This document shows positions 9,966-20,945 of a DNA stretch of 64,000 bases, in pieces. Position 1 is the stretch's first letter. Each line of letters starts with the position of its first letter. The DNA comes from Entamoeba histolytica HM-1:IMSS (taxonomy: Eukaryota > Evosea > Mastigamoebida > Endamoebidae). The notes beneath the pieces were generated by a model. The model did not search any database. It was given only the letters and a program-made list of their open reading frames with translations, and was not told the DNA's origin. The DNA lies in contig NW_001914885.1 of the NCBI RefSeq assembly GCF_000208925.1, positions 47,265-111,264 of the forward strand, read 5' to 3'. The position numbers were made by a program, and so were the translations under genes.

Positions 9966-10868
9966 ATGGATCTATCTAAAGGAGCATCAAATGATGCTCG
10001 TAAACAAAGAGAAGTACGAGATAAAAAAGCTGAATGTAATAGTCAATTATTAGTATTAGCAGCTGCATGTGGAGCTCAAATACGATTAAGAAAAACAAAA
10101 AAATCAAGTTATGCAAAAAAAGTATATATTTCAGATGATGTGTATTTTAATAAACGATATGACCAAAATAAAATTTTAGAAATTGCTGTAATATTTGAAT
10201 GTGTTGTTAGAAAAATGTGGAGTGATGCAAGAAAAAATTCAAATAGTGAAATTATTATTGAAAAAAAGCAGTTTGATACAATAAAAAATGAAAAAGAAAT
10301 TAAAGACTTAATAAACGGTAAATTAGATATTTTAACAAATGATGAAAAATTAGTTGGATGTAATAATTTATGGAATGATAAACCAAGTATTAATAGTGTT
10401 GATACTCCTTTTTCTTTTAAAACAAATGAATTCTTAAGAAAAAGAAAAAACAGAAATAGAGAATCTGCTTTTAATTCATTTCTTTCATGGATTCTTATTG
10501 AAAAAGGAATTAAATTAATATGTCGTATTTCTTCACAAAAAGTAACTTCAAAAACTATGAATTTTTATTTATGGAAGTCTTATAAACTACCAAATGGAAA
10601 TAATATTAGTGAGTCTTATCTTACATCAATTACTGACAAATGTCGTAGACTTCTTAACTCTTCTTTTAAAAATACTAATTGTTATATTCTTTCTCAAGAA
10701 ACTCTTAATGATGCACAATTAACTCCTGATGAAATTAAACTTATTGGATATACTTATGTAAAAGTTGATTCTTCAGTTTTTGATAGTTCTATAACTGACA
10801 AATCTGATGAAATTACAATTGATCAAATCCATTTTGACAATGGAATGCTTCATTCTTTAGGCTTCTAA
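9966..10868 (+). CDS. Hypothetical protein, basic N-terminus
   Basis: 300 residues, intronless; I do not recognise the family. The first 60 residues are strongly basic ('ARKQREVRDKKAECN', 'RLRKTKKSSYAKKVY'), which would suit nucleic-acid binding or a nuclear signal. The middle is Asn/Lys-rich low-complexity sequence (about 85-150). A second basic stretch 'EFLRKRKNRNRESAFNSFL' leads into a hydrophobic/helical part ('FLSWILIEKGIKLICRISS'), and the C-terminus is mixed. No membrane span, signal peptide or catalytic motif is evident. It sits between the CYRI-like gene and the convergent eIF2B-epsilon gene, only 65 bp from the latter's stop, which supports its being a real compact gene rather than a chance frame. 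Confidence 0.7.
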   Translation: MDLSKGASNDARKQREVRDKKAECNSQLLVLAAACGAQIRLRKTKKSSYAKKVYISDDVYFNKRYDQNKILEIAVIFECVVRKMWSDARKNSNSEIIIEKKQFDTIKNEKEIKDLINGKLDILTNDEKLVGCNNLWNDKPSINSVDTPFSFKTNEFLRKRKNRNRESAFNSFLSWILIEKGIKLICRISSQKVTSKTMNFYLWKSYKLPNGNNISESYLTSITDKCRRLLNSSFKNTNCYILSQETLNDAQLTPDEIKLIGYTYVKVDSSVFDSSITDKSDEITIDQIHFDNGMLHSLGF

Positions 10869-10933
10869 TTATTTTGTTTTATTATTTGTTTGTGGAATTT
10901 ATTTAATTCTTATTTAAAACTGATTCAATTGAA

Positions 10934-12838
10934 TTATTCTTCATCTTCTTCAACTTCTTCGTATTCATATTCATCATCATCACCTTCTTCCTCATCACCG
11001 TTTTCTTCTTCATTTTGAGCATTTTTCAGTGCGGTTAAGAACCCTTGAGATAGTTCAATGAACCTACTATAGTCTTCAGAATTAGAACAATCTTCTTTCC
11101 ATTTCCAAATAGCATCTTCACTAACAACTTCATTTTCATGAAGAGCATGAAGAATATAAATAAAAGTTGGTTCAAAGTATTTAAAGTCATCACAAAATTC
11201 ACATAAATAAAATAAAATTTCAACTTGTTCGTCACAGTTTGTTGTAAATTTTTCAAGAATTTCCCAAGAAGTGTCTAATGATTTTAATTGTTCTAAAGTT
11301 GTTTTTGTTCCATTTGGATCTCCAATAAGTAAAAATGCTTCAATAATAGCAGAAACTGTTTCACTCATTGAATAATTAAAAGTAGCTTTTAAAGAAGTAA
11401 TTTGAGTTAATAGCATATGTTTTTCATGATTAACAAAATAAGCTTCAATAAACCTTTTAACAGTACTTCTAAATACACTAAATGGTTGTTGTTTATCTTC
11501 ATCTATACTATTTTGTTCTTCATCATCACTATCATTATCAATTAAATTAATACGAGCACTGCCACTTCTTAATAAACTAGAAGCATTATGTTTTTGTACA
11601 CGAGAAGTAAATAATTGGTCATTAGGTTTAGTAGATTTTTCAATACCATCTTTACCAAAAATAGTATTTTCACATAAATATTTTTGAGAAACAATTGCAT
11701 CATCTTCAATAATACAATTATTTCCAATAACTGATGAAATAATTTGTACATTTTTTCCTATTGTTGTTCCATTAAATATTTGAGAATCTTCAATACTACT
11801 ACCTTCTCCAACAATACAATCAGAACAAATTACTGAATTGTTTAATGTTGTATTTATTCCAATTGTAGTTCTTTCACATAATAATACATTTTTGGATTTT
11901 TGTAATATTTTTAATGGAACTTTAGATGATGCATGACTTACAACATTATGACCATACATATTATAATCATATCCAAAAACATTAAGATCAGTTGTATATG
12001 GATATCCATGTCTTTGTAACATTTCTGTTGATACTTTTCTAAATGTAGCAATATCTCTAATACGAACAGAATATTCATTATCTTTAGCAATATAACAATG
12101 TAATTTAAAATTTGTAATATCATTCTCTAATATTCTTGGATAAAACATTTCAGGGAATTCATTCATATCACAATTATCTGCATCACTAAATAATGATAAT
12201 CCTTGTCTTGTAAAAATAAATACACCTGTTTCCATAAAATCTCCATGAACTTCAATTTTTGGTGTTTCTTTATTTAATGATAAACGAAGATAATATGGTC
12301 TATTTGTTTTTTCTATTTTTCTATCATCTACTTTAAGTATTCTATTTGTTAATCCATCTATTATAACTATTGTTTTATCATCATCTGACCTTGATTCATT
12401 AACAATATGATTCTTTCTATATACTACTGTTACTACATGTCCATCTCTACAATTTTGTCTATGAAATTGTAAAATTGGATCAAGTTGTAATGTAGTAATA
12501 ACATCTCCTTTAATAACAATAAGTTCATCTGATTCTAATTGAGAATTTTCTGATATTTGTCTTATAATTTCCCCAGAACTTTTAGTTTCATCACACACAA
12601 TAAATTGAACTACTTTTGATTTATATCTGTTTTGAATAATTGTACTAATCTTAATCTTATTCTCTAAATTACATGCAATAAATATTTGTTCAACATTTTG
12701 TGTTAATAAATGGTCAATGATATATAAAATTAATGGAGTGTTTAATATCATTAATAATGACGCATTACACTCCATATCAGTTATTTCATTCTCTACTAAA
12801 ATTACTGCTTGTCTTTTAGTTGGAACTTCTAAAGTCAT
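10934..12838 (-). CDS. GCD6: Translation initiation factor eIF2B, epsilon subunit
   Basis: 634 residues, typical length 640-720. Catalytic subunit of the guanine-nucleotide exchange factor for eIF2, cytoplasmic, target of the integrated stress response. Domain order: nucleotidyltransferase-like N-terminus (about 8-240; 'RQAVILVENEITDMECNASL', 'VIKGDVITTLQLDPI', 'METGVFIFTRQGLSLFSD'), hexapeptide left-handed beta-helix (about 300-400; 'CIVGEGSSIEDSQIFNGTTI', 'IGKNVQIISSVIGNNCIIED'), then a W2/MIF4G-like helical domain (about 455-600) and an extremely acidic tail (EEGDDDEYEYEEVEEDEE). The W2 domain and acidic end are what distinguish epsilon from gamma. Start ATG is 233 bp from the divergent Dopey-like gene, so the two probably share a promoter region. 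Confidence 0.93.
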   Translation of the reverse strand: MTLEVPTKRQAVILVENEITDMECNASLLMILNTPLILYIIDHLLTQNVEQIFIACNLENKIKISTIIQNRYKSKVVQFIVCDETKSSGEIIRQISENSQLESDELIVIKGDVITTLQLDPILQFHRQNCRDGHVVTVVYRKNHIVNESRSDDDKTIVIIDGLTNRILKVDDRKIEKTNRPYYLRLSLNKETPKIEVHGDFMETGVFIFTRQGLSLFSDADNCDMNEFPEMFYPRILENDITNFKLHCYIAKDNEYSVRIRDIATFRKVSTEMLQRHGYPYTTDLNVFGYDYNMYGHNVVSHASSKVPLKILQKSKNVLLCERTTIGINTTLNNSVICSDCIVGEGSSIEDSQIFNGTTIGKNVQIISSVIGNNCIIEDDAIVSQKYLCENTIFGKDGIEKSTKPNDQLFTSRVQKHNASSLLRSGSARINLIDNDSDDEEQNSIDEDKQQPFSVFRSTVKRFIEAYFVNHEKHMLLTQITSLKATFNYSMSETVSAIIEAFLLIGDPNGTKTTLEQLKSLDTSWEILEKFTTNCDEQVEILFYLCEFCDDFKYFEPTFIYILHALHENEVVSEDAIWKWKEDCSNSEDYSRFIELSQGFLTALKNAQNEEENGDEEEGDDDEYEYEEVEEDEE

Positions 12839-13071
12839 TTTGGTTTTTTAAAGTCTCAAAAAAAAACTTTTCTTCTTTTTATTTTTTTTTAGGGTTTTTT
12901 CTTATTTTTTATAACCCTATTTTTGAGGTTTTTAACTAATTATAACAAAAATTTGTTTTACTTAAAAATTGTTTTTTTATTTTTATTTTTTATTTTTTTG
13001 AGGTAACAAAAATTAAAAAAAAAAATTAGATTGAATTAAAAGATTTTTTCTTTTCATTTTATTCTTTTCAA

Positions 13072-16000
13072 ATGAACATATTTAATTTTTCATGGGGAGT
13101 TTCATATGAAAATGAGTTTAAAGAATACCTTGACCAAAGTATTGTTGCAAGAGATTGGATGGACATTTATTCTCCTTTAAATTCATTACTTAGAATTATA
13201 AATGAAAAAAAAGAAATTATAGAAATTCCACATCAAAGTTTATTTTTTGAAGCACTTCTTAAAGCTGCTGACCAAAATATGCCACAAGCAGTACATGGAG
13301 TTGTATTAGATATTATTATTTCATATTTTAAAAGATATTCACAAAACCAAATGAAAGAATATATTCAACTTTTTCTTCCAATTATTCTTCTTATGGGTAA
13401 AACAGCTTTACCCCAAATACGAGGAAGGTGTATTGAAATAATAGACAAATTTCTATTAAACAATAATGATTTTACATTGTCTTTATTAGAACCATTAGTT
13501 TCATGTTTTGCATCAAGTTTACTCCAACCAGTGAATGGGTTACAAGAAAAAGCATTAATTTTATTTCAAAAATTATATGACCAATACAATTTGGAATTTG
13601 AACAAGAAATGTGGTTACATCTCTGTATTACACCACATACAAGAGAAGGACTTTTAAAGTTTATAAATTTAAAGAAGTATCAAATTAATTTTAATAATAT
13701 TAAGGAACAAACACTATGTGATGGGTTATGTGAAATGTTATTAAATCAAAATACATTAGTTATTAAACAAACACTTGATTTAATGAATGAACAATTAAAA
13801 TTAAATAAAGTTAATATAAGTAGTGATTGTAAAAGAAAATTAATTCAAGTAGTTATTAAATTAGTAACATTTAATGATAGTGGAATAACACAAAGACTAA
13901 CTCAATATCTTATTGGAGAAAATGATTCACAATATTTTGAATTACATGTTAAAGATATATTCATTAAATCAATTTATGAAATTTTACAACGAGACTTTAC
14001 TGACACAGGGTCATCATCAGAATGTACTAAAATGTTTTCTGCTATTATTAAAAATAAACTATTATCAAATGTTATTGGAAATACTCTCACATTACCTTTA
14101 ATGAATTTGTTTATTAAAATTAATTTAAATAAACAAAATGTTGAACAAAGTAATATACTAATTGAAATGTTAAAAAATGCTCAAATAGATGAACTTATAA
14201 AACATTTAAATTCAATGGAATTTAATGAAAAAATAGTGTTTGTAATGTATTATATTCCATCTGAAGAACAAAAAAGTCAGTATATTACTATAGCATTATC
14301 ATTATTTAAAACTTTAATTAATGATTATTTTCAAAAACAACTAAATGCTACTGACATTAGTGTATTAGAATCAGCATTAATAATAATTAAAAAAACTGTT
14401 TCATCACTTCATGATAATTTAAATATAGAACTACCAATTCTAGATTCATTAGAACCATTTAAAAAACAATTAACATTAATACAAACAATATTTGGAGAAC
14501 GTGAAGTAAAAGCATTGAATAATTTATTAAGTGTTATTCTTACTTTTGCTACAATTACAACAAATGAAGAATTTCATTATCAATTAAATCAAATACTTCT
14601 TAATAGTATTTTATCTTCTTCAAATATTGCTCCTGCATTAGTTTGTTGTAGACTTTTCTTTAGATTAACAAAACAATCCAAAATTTATTTATCATCTTCT
14701 CAAGAAGTTGTATCATTTTTATGGAAAAATGTTTCTAGTGCAGAACAGTTTTTACCAATAATTGTTTCACTTTTAGCATCAAATGCTGAAGCATTACCAT
14801 TTAGTGCTCTTCAAGACGTAATAGATTATGAACGTTTATTAATTTGTATGCACATGAATAAATTTTATCAAAAAATTATAAATACAAACCAAATGAAATG
14901 TATTATTTATTCATTATTAAAATCAGATGAACGTTATTTTAAAGTTGCACGTGATTGGTTTTTATTTTTAATGTCACATGATGCAACACTTTTTATTTCT
15001 ATTGTAATGGGAGTATTAAATGGTAAAGATGAAATGATTATAGAAAATGTTGATGCTGTTGGTTCTAATGAAGAACCATCTTCTACTATCCAAAACAAAG
15101 AAGAAACAAAACTAATCACTAAAAACTCAACAACTCAAATTAAAAGAGAATTAAGATTCTTAACATATTTTACACAAATTATTAATGCTGATATTCCAGG
15201 TTGTTTTGACCTTTTATTAACAACAGAAATTAATGATGAAATGAAATCTTTATTAGTCATTTATCCATTTCCAAGAACACTTATTAATACACCAATACAT
15301 ATAATATTAATGATAATAGAAAGAATATGTGTAGTTAGAGAAAGTGTTAAAGCTGCAGATTTATTAATTATTCTCTTTACTAGATATGAACATTCTGAAA
15401 TACTTCATTCATTTTCTCAACATATTTTAACTGCTATTAGTGTTCCAATAAAATCTCATTCACTACAACCAATTTTTCATTCAAAATTATTAATTTTAAC
15501 AAGAACTTTAGTTCGTTCTACACCAGCATTAATTCAAACTTCATTGGATACAATGGATGCAATTCCGTTAGATGTTTTAATTGATCCAGAAATATTTACT
15601 GATTTTTCTCTTAATTCTCCAAAAGAAAATTTACCAATCTTAGCAACCAAAACATTACCAGAAATATTTTTAAAAGTACCATCTATGATGAAATCAAATT
15701 CTGATGCATTTTATAGTGATGTTATTAGATTAATTGGAATAATTACTCAATTAGTACATCGTATCTTTAGAGAGTATCCAGTTAATAAAGAGTCATCAAA
15801 TAATATTACTTTTTTAGCTCCAATGTTTAATATTCAAAAAAAAGAAGATAACCAACATTTCTTCAAACCCCTTCTTTTTGGATTATTTTCAATGGTGAGT
15901 GAATTATATCAACAATTACCTCGTATTCAAATTAAAGAAGTTCATGATATAATAGAAGATGACTTAGCATTTTTAATGGAAGAAGTATTTTTTGTATTTC

Positions 16001-17400
16001 CAGACTCTCTTTTAGAACACACAGCAACAACTCAAGAACATAGAAAAATGTTTTCAAGTCTCTTTCTTAAATTTACTTCTAATCCTATCAATTTATATAT
16101 TTCAACTTTATGTTCTTTATTTAAATTAGGAAGAATACCTGCAGACTCTTTATTTGATTCTATTTCTCAAATACTTCCAATGGCAAATGGTGAAGAATTA
16201 AAAGAATTAGTTCCAGAACTTTTTAAATTCTTTTCTTTGTCAATAACTACTATTCAAAATCATTCAATAACTTCATTTTTAAGGGCTTTACGTTCATTAG
16301 TATCATGTTCTGAAATAAACAATCTTCCACCTCAAATTGTTGTAGCATCTCCTCAAATATTCCAATTATTTTATTTAGCAGTTCAAAAATTTACACTTCC
16401 AGATGACCTTAATTCATTTACATCAGATTTACTTCCATTAGCTATTTCATTAAAACCATCTGAAGCAAATCCATTACAAATATTTTCTGCAAATGTATCT
16501 TCATCTCTTTCATTACTTATTCCTCAATTAGAAACAATTCTTGAACAGAAAAATATTTCAATGGTTGAAGATGTGCTTCTTTCTTTACAACGTTCTGGTT
16601 TATTAACTGGAAAATGGAAAAATTTAGTAATAAGTACATTTAATGATAAAAACTTTTTTGTTTCTAATCCAAGTCGATTATCAAAATGGTTACCAATTAT
16701 TTCTCTTGTTTATTCTCAACATCTTGACCAAGTATGGCAAAGTGCTAAAGGAAGTGGTAATGGAATAAAAGAAAGAGTAGATTGTATAGAAGCATATGAA
16801 TTAAAAAAAGCTGCATTTGTAGTATTATGTGGTGATTGTTATACATTTGATAAAATAGCAAATGAATTACTAAAAAGAATTTTGAAAATTGTAGCATTAT
16901 ATCCTAAGTCTAATCAAGTACTTATAAACTCTTTCTTATTCTTAAGAGTTATTTATTGTAAGTGTTCATTTGTTATGACTCGACTACTATTAGGTCCAAT
17001 TTTAGTTGAAGCCATTAGAATCATTAAAAATTATAAAGAATTTGAACCTAATGTCCTTTTAGAAATTCTTAAATTTATTGATATAGTAAATATTAATCCT
17101 TTAATTGATTTCGAACCTTTTAGATGGCTATTTACATTACCATTGTCTGGCGTTACAACAACACTTTCCCCTTTCTTCAACATAATTATTCCACTTCATC
17201 CTGAAAATTCAATTCAAACAGAACTAACTAGTATAACTCCAATAATTACATTAAGAAAAATATTATCACAAGAAGATGAAGTAGAATTACGAAGAGTTTT
17301 ATCAAAATATAATGTTCTTTTACTTGATATGAAAAGAAGAAATTTACAATGGAAACCAGAAATTATTAATGATTTCTTAATGAATGATTTCATAGAATAA
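13072..17400 (+). CDS. Dopey/DOP1 family protein
   Basis: 1442 residues, intronless, built almost entirely of amphipathic helical repeats. The N-terminal 180 residues match the Dopey family pattern: 'ENEFKEYLDQSIVARDWMDI', 'SPLNSLLRI', 'IPHQSLFFEALLKAADQNMP', 'AVHGVVLDIIISYF' and 'LFLPIILLMGKTALPQIRGR'. Dop1 proteins (about 1700-2500 residues elsewhere) act with Mon2 and the Neo1/ATP9 flippase at Golgi and endosomes in membrane traffic; this one is at the short end of the range. The middle and C-terminus show no motif I can name. The alternative is another HEAT-repeat trafficking protein, but the N-terminal block favours Dopey. Cytoplasmic or peripheral membrane; no transmembrane span seen. 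Confidence 0.7.
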   Translation: MNIFNFSWGVSYENEFKEYLDQSIVARDWMDIYSPLNSLLRIINEKKEIIEIPHQSLFFEALLKAADQNMPQAVHGVVLDIIISYFKRYSQNQMKEYIQLFLPIILLMGKTALPQIRGRCIEIIDKFLLNNNDFTLSLLEPLVSCFASSLLQPVNGLQEKALILFQKLYDQYNLEFEQEMWLHLCITPHTREGLLKFINLKKYQINFNNIKEQTLCDGLCEMLLNQNTLVIKQTLDLMNEQLKLNKVNISSDCKRKLIQVVIKLVTFNDSGITQRLTQYLIGENDSQYFELHVKDIFIKSIYEILQRDFTDTGSSSECTKMFSAIIKNKLLSNVIGNTLTLPLMNLFIKINLNKQNVEQSNILIEMLKNAQIDELIKHLNSMEFNEKIVFVMYYIPSEEQKSQYITIALSLFKTLINDYFQKQLNATDISVLESALIIIKKTVSSLHDNLNIELPILDSLEPFKKQLTLIQTIFGEREVKALNNLLSVILTFATITTNEEFHYQLNQILLNSILSSSNIAPALVCCRLFFRLTKQSKIYLSSSQEVVSFLWKNVSSAEQFLPIIVSLLASNAEALPFSALQDVIDYERLLICMHMNKFYQKIINTNQMKCIIYSLLKSDERYFKVARDWFLFLMSHDATLFISIVMGVLNGKDEMIIENVDAVGSNEEPSSTIQNKEETKLITKNSTTQIKRELRFLTYFTQIINADIPGCFDLLLTTEINDEMKSLLVIYPFPRTLINTPIHIILMIIERICVVRESVKAADLLIILFTRYEHSEILHSFSQHILTAISVPIKSHSLQPIFHSKLLILTRTLVRSTPALIQTSLDTMDAIPLDVLIDPEIFTDFSLNSPKENLPILATKTLPEIFLKVPSMMKSNSDAFYSDVIRLIGIITQLVHRIFREYPVNKESSNNITFLAPMFNIQKKEDNQHFFKPLLFGLFSMVSELYQQLPRIQIKEVHDIIEDDLAFLMEEVFFVFPDSLLEHTATTQEHRKMFSSLFLKFTSNPINLYISTLCSLFKLGRIPADSLFDSISQILPMANGEELKELVPELFKFFSLSITTIQNHSITSFLRALRSLVSCSEINNLPPQIVVASPQIFQLFYLAVQKFTLPDDLNSFTSDLLPLAISLKPSEANPLQIFSANVSSSLSLLIPQLETILEQKNISMVEDVLLSLQRSGLLTGKWKNLVISTFNDKNFFVSNPSRLSKWLPIISLVYSQHLDQVWQSAKGSGNGIKERVDCIEAYELKKAAFVVLCGDCYTFDKIANELLKRILKIVALYPKSNQVLINSFLFLRVIYCKCSFVMTRLLLGPILVEAIRIIKNYKEFEPNVLLEILKFIDIVNINPLIDFEPFRWLFTLPLSGVTTTLSPFFNIIIPLHPENSIQTELTSITPIITLRKILSQEDEVELRRVLSKYNVLLLDMKRRNLQWKPEIINDFLMNDFIE

Positions 17401-17484
17401 CTTTTCATTAATTTAATTCATTCTCATCTCTTTTTTTTTTTCTCTTCTTATTATTTTTTTACACACTACAAAATCTCTTTTGTT

Positions 17485-18198
17485 ATGAGCCGTTCTCTTA
17501 TACAACAAATAGAATTCTACTTCTCTGATATAAACCTTTCCACTGACCTTTACCTCCAATCAAAAATGAATGCTGATGGAATGGTTCCTTTATCAGTTAT
17601 TGAAGGATTTAAAATGATTAAACAATTCCATAAAACAACACCAGAAATTTGTGAAGAATTAAAACAATCTAATACCCTTCGTCTTTCAGAAGATCACCAA
17701 TTAATTGGAAGAAAAAATTTACAACCAATTGCTCAGTTAGAAAAAAGAGGATTAAAAATAAAATGGATTCCATGCTCATTGAATGAAGAAGAAATCAAAG
17801 AGTGTTTGTCAGAATTTGGGGAGGTTGACCAAATCAAAATCAAATATATTCCAACAACTTTAACATTCAAAGGAACTATAGAAGTTTTATTTAAAAATGA
17901 AGCTACAGTTAATAAATTAAAAGAGATGGAAAAGGTTATGATTAAAGAAAAAGAAGTAATTGTTACCAAATGGAAAACACATACTTTATGGATAAGACTA
18001 TTTCGTGGTAAAGAAAAAATAACAACTGTAAAAGGTATTGAAGATGAAAAAGATGGAAGTTTTGTATTTGAAATACCAAAAGGAAAAATACAGAAAATTC
18101 AAAAACTAAAAGATTTATCAATACAATATATCTCTCCAGATGAATATCTTTCTGTTCTTCATCAACGAAAAAGAAATTTAGAAATTAAACTTCAATAA
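17485..18198 (+). CDS. La-type RNA-binding protein (La motif + RRM)
   Basis: 237 residues, short for La (about 400) but with both core domains. La motif, residues 1-80: 'LIQQIEFYFSDINLSTDLYL', then 'DGMVPLSVIEGFKMIKQF' and 'SNTLRLSEDHQLIGRKN', with the aromatic residues that grip 3' oligo-U. RRM, about 88-165: 'GLKIKWIPCSLNEEEIKECL', 'FGEVDQIKIKYIP', 'TFKGTIEVLFKNEATVNKL'. The remaining 70 residues are basic and could be a reduced second RRM. Genuine La binds the UUU-OH end of new polymerase III transcripts in the nucleus and protects tRNA precursors. LARP7 or another LARP is possible, but a short protein with an N-terminal La motif points to La itself. Follows the Dopey-like gene by 84 bp on the same strand. 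Confidence 0.88.
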   Translation: MSRSLIQQIEFYFSDINLSTDLYLQSKMNADGMVPLSVIEGFKMIKQFHKTTPEICEELKQSNTLRLSEDHQLIGRKNLQPIAQLEKRGLKIKWIPCSLNEEEIKECLSEFGEVDQIKIKYIPTTLTFKGTIEVLFKNEATVNKLKEMEKVMIKEKEVIVTKWKTHTLWIRLFRGKEKITTVKGIEDEKDGSFVFEIPKGKIQKIQKLKDLSIQYISPDEYLSVLHQRKRNLEIKLQ

Positions 18199-19293
18199 CA
18201 AAATATTATTTTTTGTTTTTTTTTATTAATAAAAATAAAATTAATCAAAAGACATTAATATTTTCAAAAATTGTTTTTCAAAACTAAAAAACAAAATAAA
18301 ACAAAAGGATAAATATATCAACTCCATTCATAGTAAAATTGCTTTATTCAGATATTATTATTTTATTTTCTTTAATTATAAAACACAAAATGAACCTCAT
18401 TTAAAAAAAAAACTTTCTTTAATAATTGGAAATAAGGAATTACTTTTTTTAACAATTGAAAAAGTTATTTTAATCTTATTTTCAACTAAAAAAATTAATA
18501 AATAGGAATAATAACGGCAAATAACTGCTTCTACACTCATTATTTTTTTTTTATTGAGTCACAATAAAAAAAGGTAAGAAATATTGAATAGAATTTTTAG
18601 TTATAAGACATTAACTAAGTTTTCTTTTACTTTATGAAACAATAAAAAAATTGTTCTTTATGAGTTTCATAACAAAAGATTTCTTTTAAAACATATTTTT
18701 TACTCATATTAGATAAATGATTATCAATGAAATGTTTTTTTTTGAGGTTTTATATTATAATTGAATAATCAACTAATTCTTATTTAATATACTTCAATTC
18801 ATATTTCCTGTTTTTATTTTTAAACAATTAAAAGAATTATCATCACCAACAATAACAGTTTAGTCTAATAAGAATTAATAAATGATTGACTCTATTAACA
18901 AAAGACTATTTTTTAAAAAAGTATCTTGTGATGATTCTTTTAATAACTTTGATGAAATAAAACTATATTTAATTCGTTAATCTATTTAATAAACAATTCA
19001 AAAAACAATAAATTAATAATCGTTATTAAATCATATCTTTTTTTATAATTTAAAAATTCATTAAAGTAGTATTTTTTTTTAAATAATTGGAAACGTTTTA
19101 AATTCAATTAAAGGTAAAATAAATTAAAACAATAACTCTGCTTCTGATAAGAACTGCCATAAAAAAATCCTTCAAATGAATTTTTTAAATAACCATTCAA
19201 TTTTTTATTAAAAAAACAAAGTAATTTTAGTTTAACAAAAAAAATTGAATAACTGAAAACCACATTCTATTACCTTTTCAAGAACAAAAGAAA
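18199..19293. other. 1.1-kb AT-rich spacer, nothing recognised
   Basis: Convergent gene ends (La on plus, zinc protein on minus) flank about 1.1 kb of A/T-rich sequence with poly-T and poly-A runs. No open frame with protein-like composition, no tRNA cloverleaf and no repeated module was found by eye. A C-box-like GTGATGA near 18928 has no D box at snoRNA distance. Confidence 0.5.
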
Positions 19294-20776
19294 TTATTTG
19301 ATGCTGTCAACAAACTCTTTTAATTCATCAGCAGATTTTCCAATAACACACCCATCACTTATCCTAGCTTCAATAATAGGTATTAATAACTCTAATTGTT
19401 TTTTAATGAAAACATTTCTATTCATTGCTGCTGGTTCACAACAAGAACAAACAAAACATTTCCAACGAGCTTTATTAGAAATAAATTGTTGAGGTGTTCC
19501 TAATGTAAGACATAAACGTTTATAACATTCAACACAAAAAGTAAATGGACAAAATGAACAATTGTATGTTTCTTCTTTCTTATAAAAACCACAACATAAT
19601 GCACATTTTACATCGTTTTGCATTGGATTAGTATAATTGTATAATGGGTTATATATATTTTCTCCAGTTCCTTTTTTTAATAATTCAAGACATTCATCAT
19701 TTAAAACTATTTGATGTTGCAATAATGAAACTCTCCACAATTTAATAATTTCATCTAAATGATTTTGACAAACATAAACATGAAGTGGTTGTAATATAGG
19801 AATTTCATTTTCAACAATAGCATTACAATTATCAATACAACATTGGTGTTCTTCTTTATTAACTTCTTCTTCTTCATGAGCTTCTAAATTTATTTGAGGT
19901 TTTTCAGAGTTTTTTATGTCTTCACAAGAAGCACCAACAATATCTTCTTTTATTTTATTTTCATCATTAACAATAGAACCTTCAACTAATGTTTTATTTT
20001 CTTCTTTAGACTCTTGAGGATAAATCTTAGAAGCTTCAGTTTTTTGTTCTTCTCCTCCTTCTCTTCTAAGAGATGTTTCTTTACCATAATTATTATTTTT
20101 TTCTGTTTCCATAAAAGTTGATTGATTTGGTTCAGCTGGAACAGTAATGGACTTTTCATTTTTTATTTTTTCATTTTTTTCTTCTCCAGTTGTAGGATTA
20201 TTGTCACCATCATCTCTTGTTTCAGTTGAAGTATCAGTATCACTATTATGTTGATTAGATTCAGTGATAGTATCTTCGTCTTCAGCTTGTTTCTTTTGTT
20301 GAGGTAGTTGTACATCCGTTGTTTGGACTTCTCTTTTAATAGGAGTTGCTAAAAATGGTTAATATGATTCTCTAAAAAAAGAACTTTCCTCATAGTTAAA
20401 AATACATCAATGAAGACACAATAAAAATCAGAAGAACAAATTTTCTGATGATAGCTTTTAACAAAAACAAACGTGTTATTATATCTGAATATTTAGTTGC
20501 ATGGAAAGTACATAATTGGTGATGACAACAATCATTTTTTAAGTTTACTTGACTTAATTTCGATGGTGATACTTCTAATGGACATGCCATTTTGTCACAA
20601 TGTTCAATGCAACATTCCATTTGTTTCAACATATTATCAAAATCATTTTTACAAATTTTCCATTCACGTGGAATTGTGTTAATGAGCTCTTTTTTAATTT
20701 TTACTGTCCCTTGAATTTTAGATAAAGGAAATTCACCTTGGTTTTTGCATCCAGCAATGCAGCAACCTTTAAACAT
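19294..20776 (-). CDS. Cysteine-rich zinc protein with ADD/PHD-like domain
   Basis: Two exons, 20776-20473 and 20348-19294; intron 20349-20472 (124 nt; GTTTGT/TTTTAG, codon split C|CA). Product 452 residues. The N-terminal exon is a Cys/His cluster (CCIAGC, then CCIEHC, then CCHHQLCTFH). A long acidic Glu/Lys/Asn/Thr-rich linker follows. A second CC..C module ('QCCIDNCNAIVENE') ends in CQNH. The C-terminal finger has C..C ('CALCCGFYKKEETYNC'), 'CSFCPFTFCVECYKRLCL' and 'RWKCFVCSCCEP'. The order C2-C2-C2 with a closing W-x-C-x2-C resembles the PHD part of ADD domains (ATRX, DNMT3), which read unmodified histone H3 tails. A nuclear chromatin role is inference; zinc binding is strongly implied. 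A nearer TAG at position 101 of the intron would give a stop. Confidence 0.75.
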
Positions 20777-20945
20777 ATTTTGAATTTAAAATTTTAAGAT
20801 GATTATTTTTATGGAAAAAGATTCTGAAAAAATGAAAAGAGAAAAAAGGGAAAAAAGTGAAAAGAAAATAAAAATACGAAAAAAGAGAAGGGTAAAGTGA
20901 AATCTCTAAAAGATCTTCAAAAGAAAAAGAAAAAAAAAGAGAAAA

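Noticed and set aside
18900..19150. C-box and CTGA sequences hinting at a C/D snoRNA
   Set aside because: The boxes are more than 200 nt apart and no terminal stem is visible.
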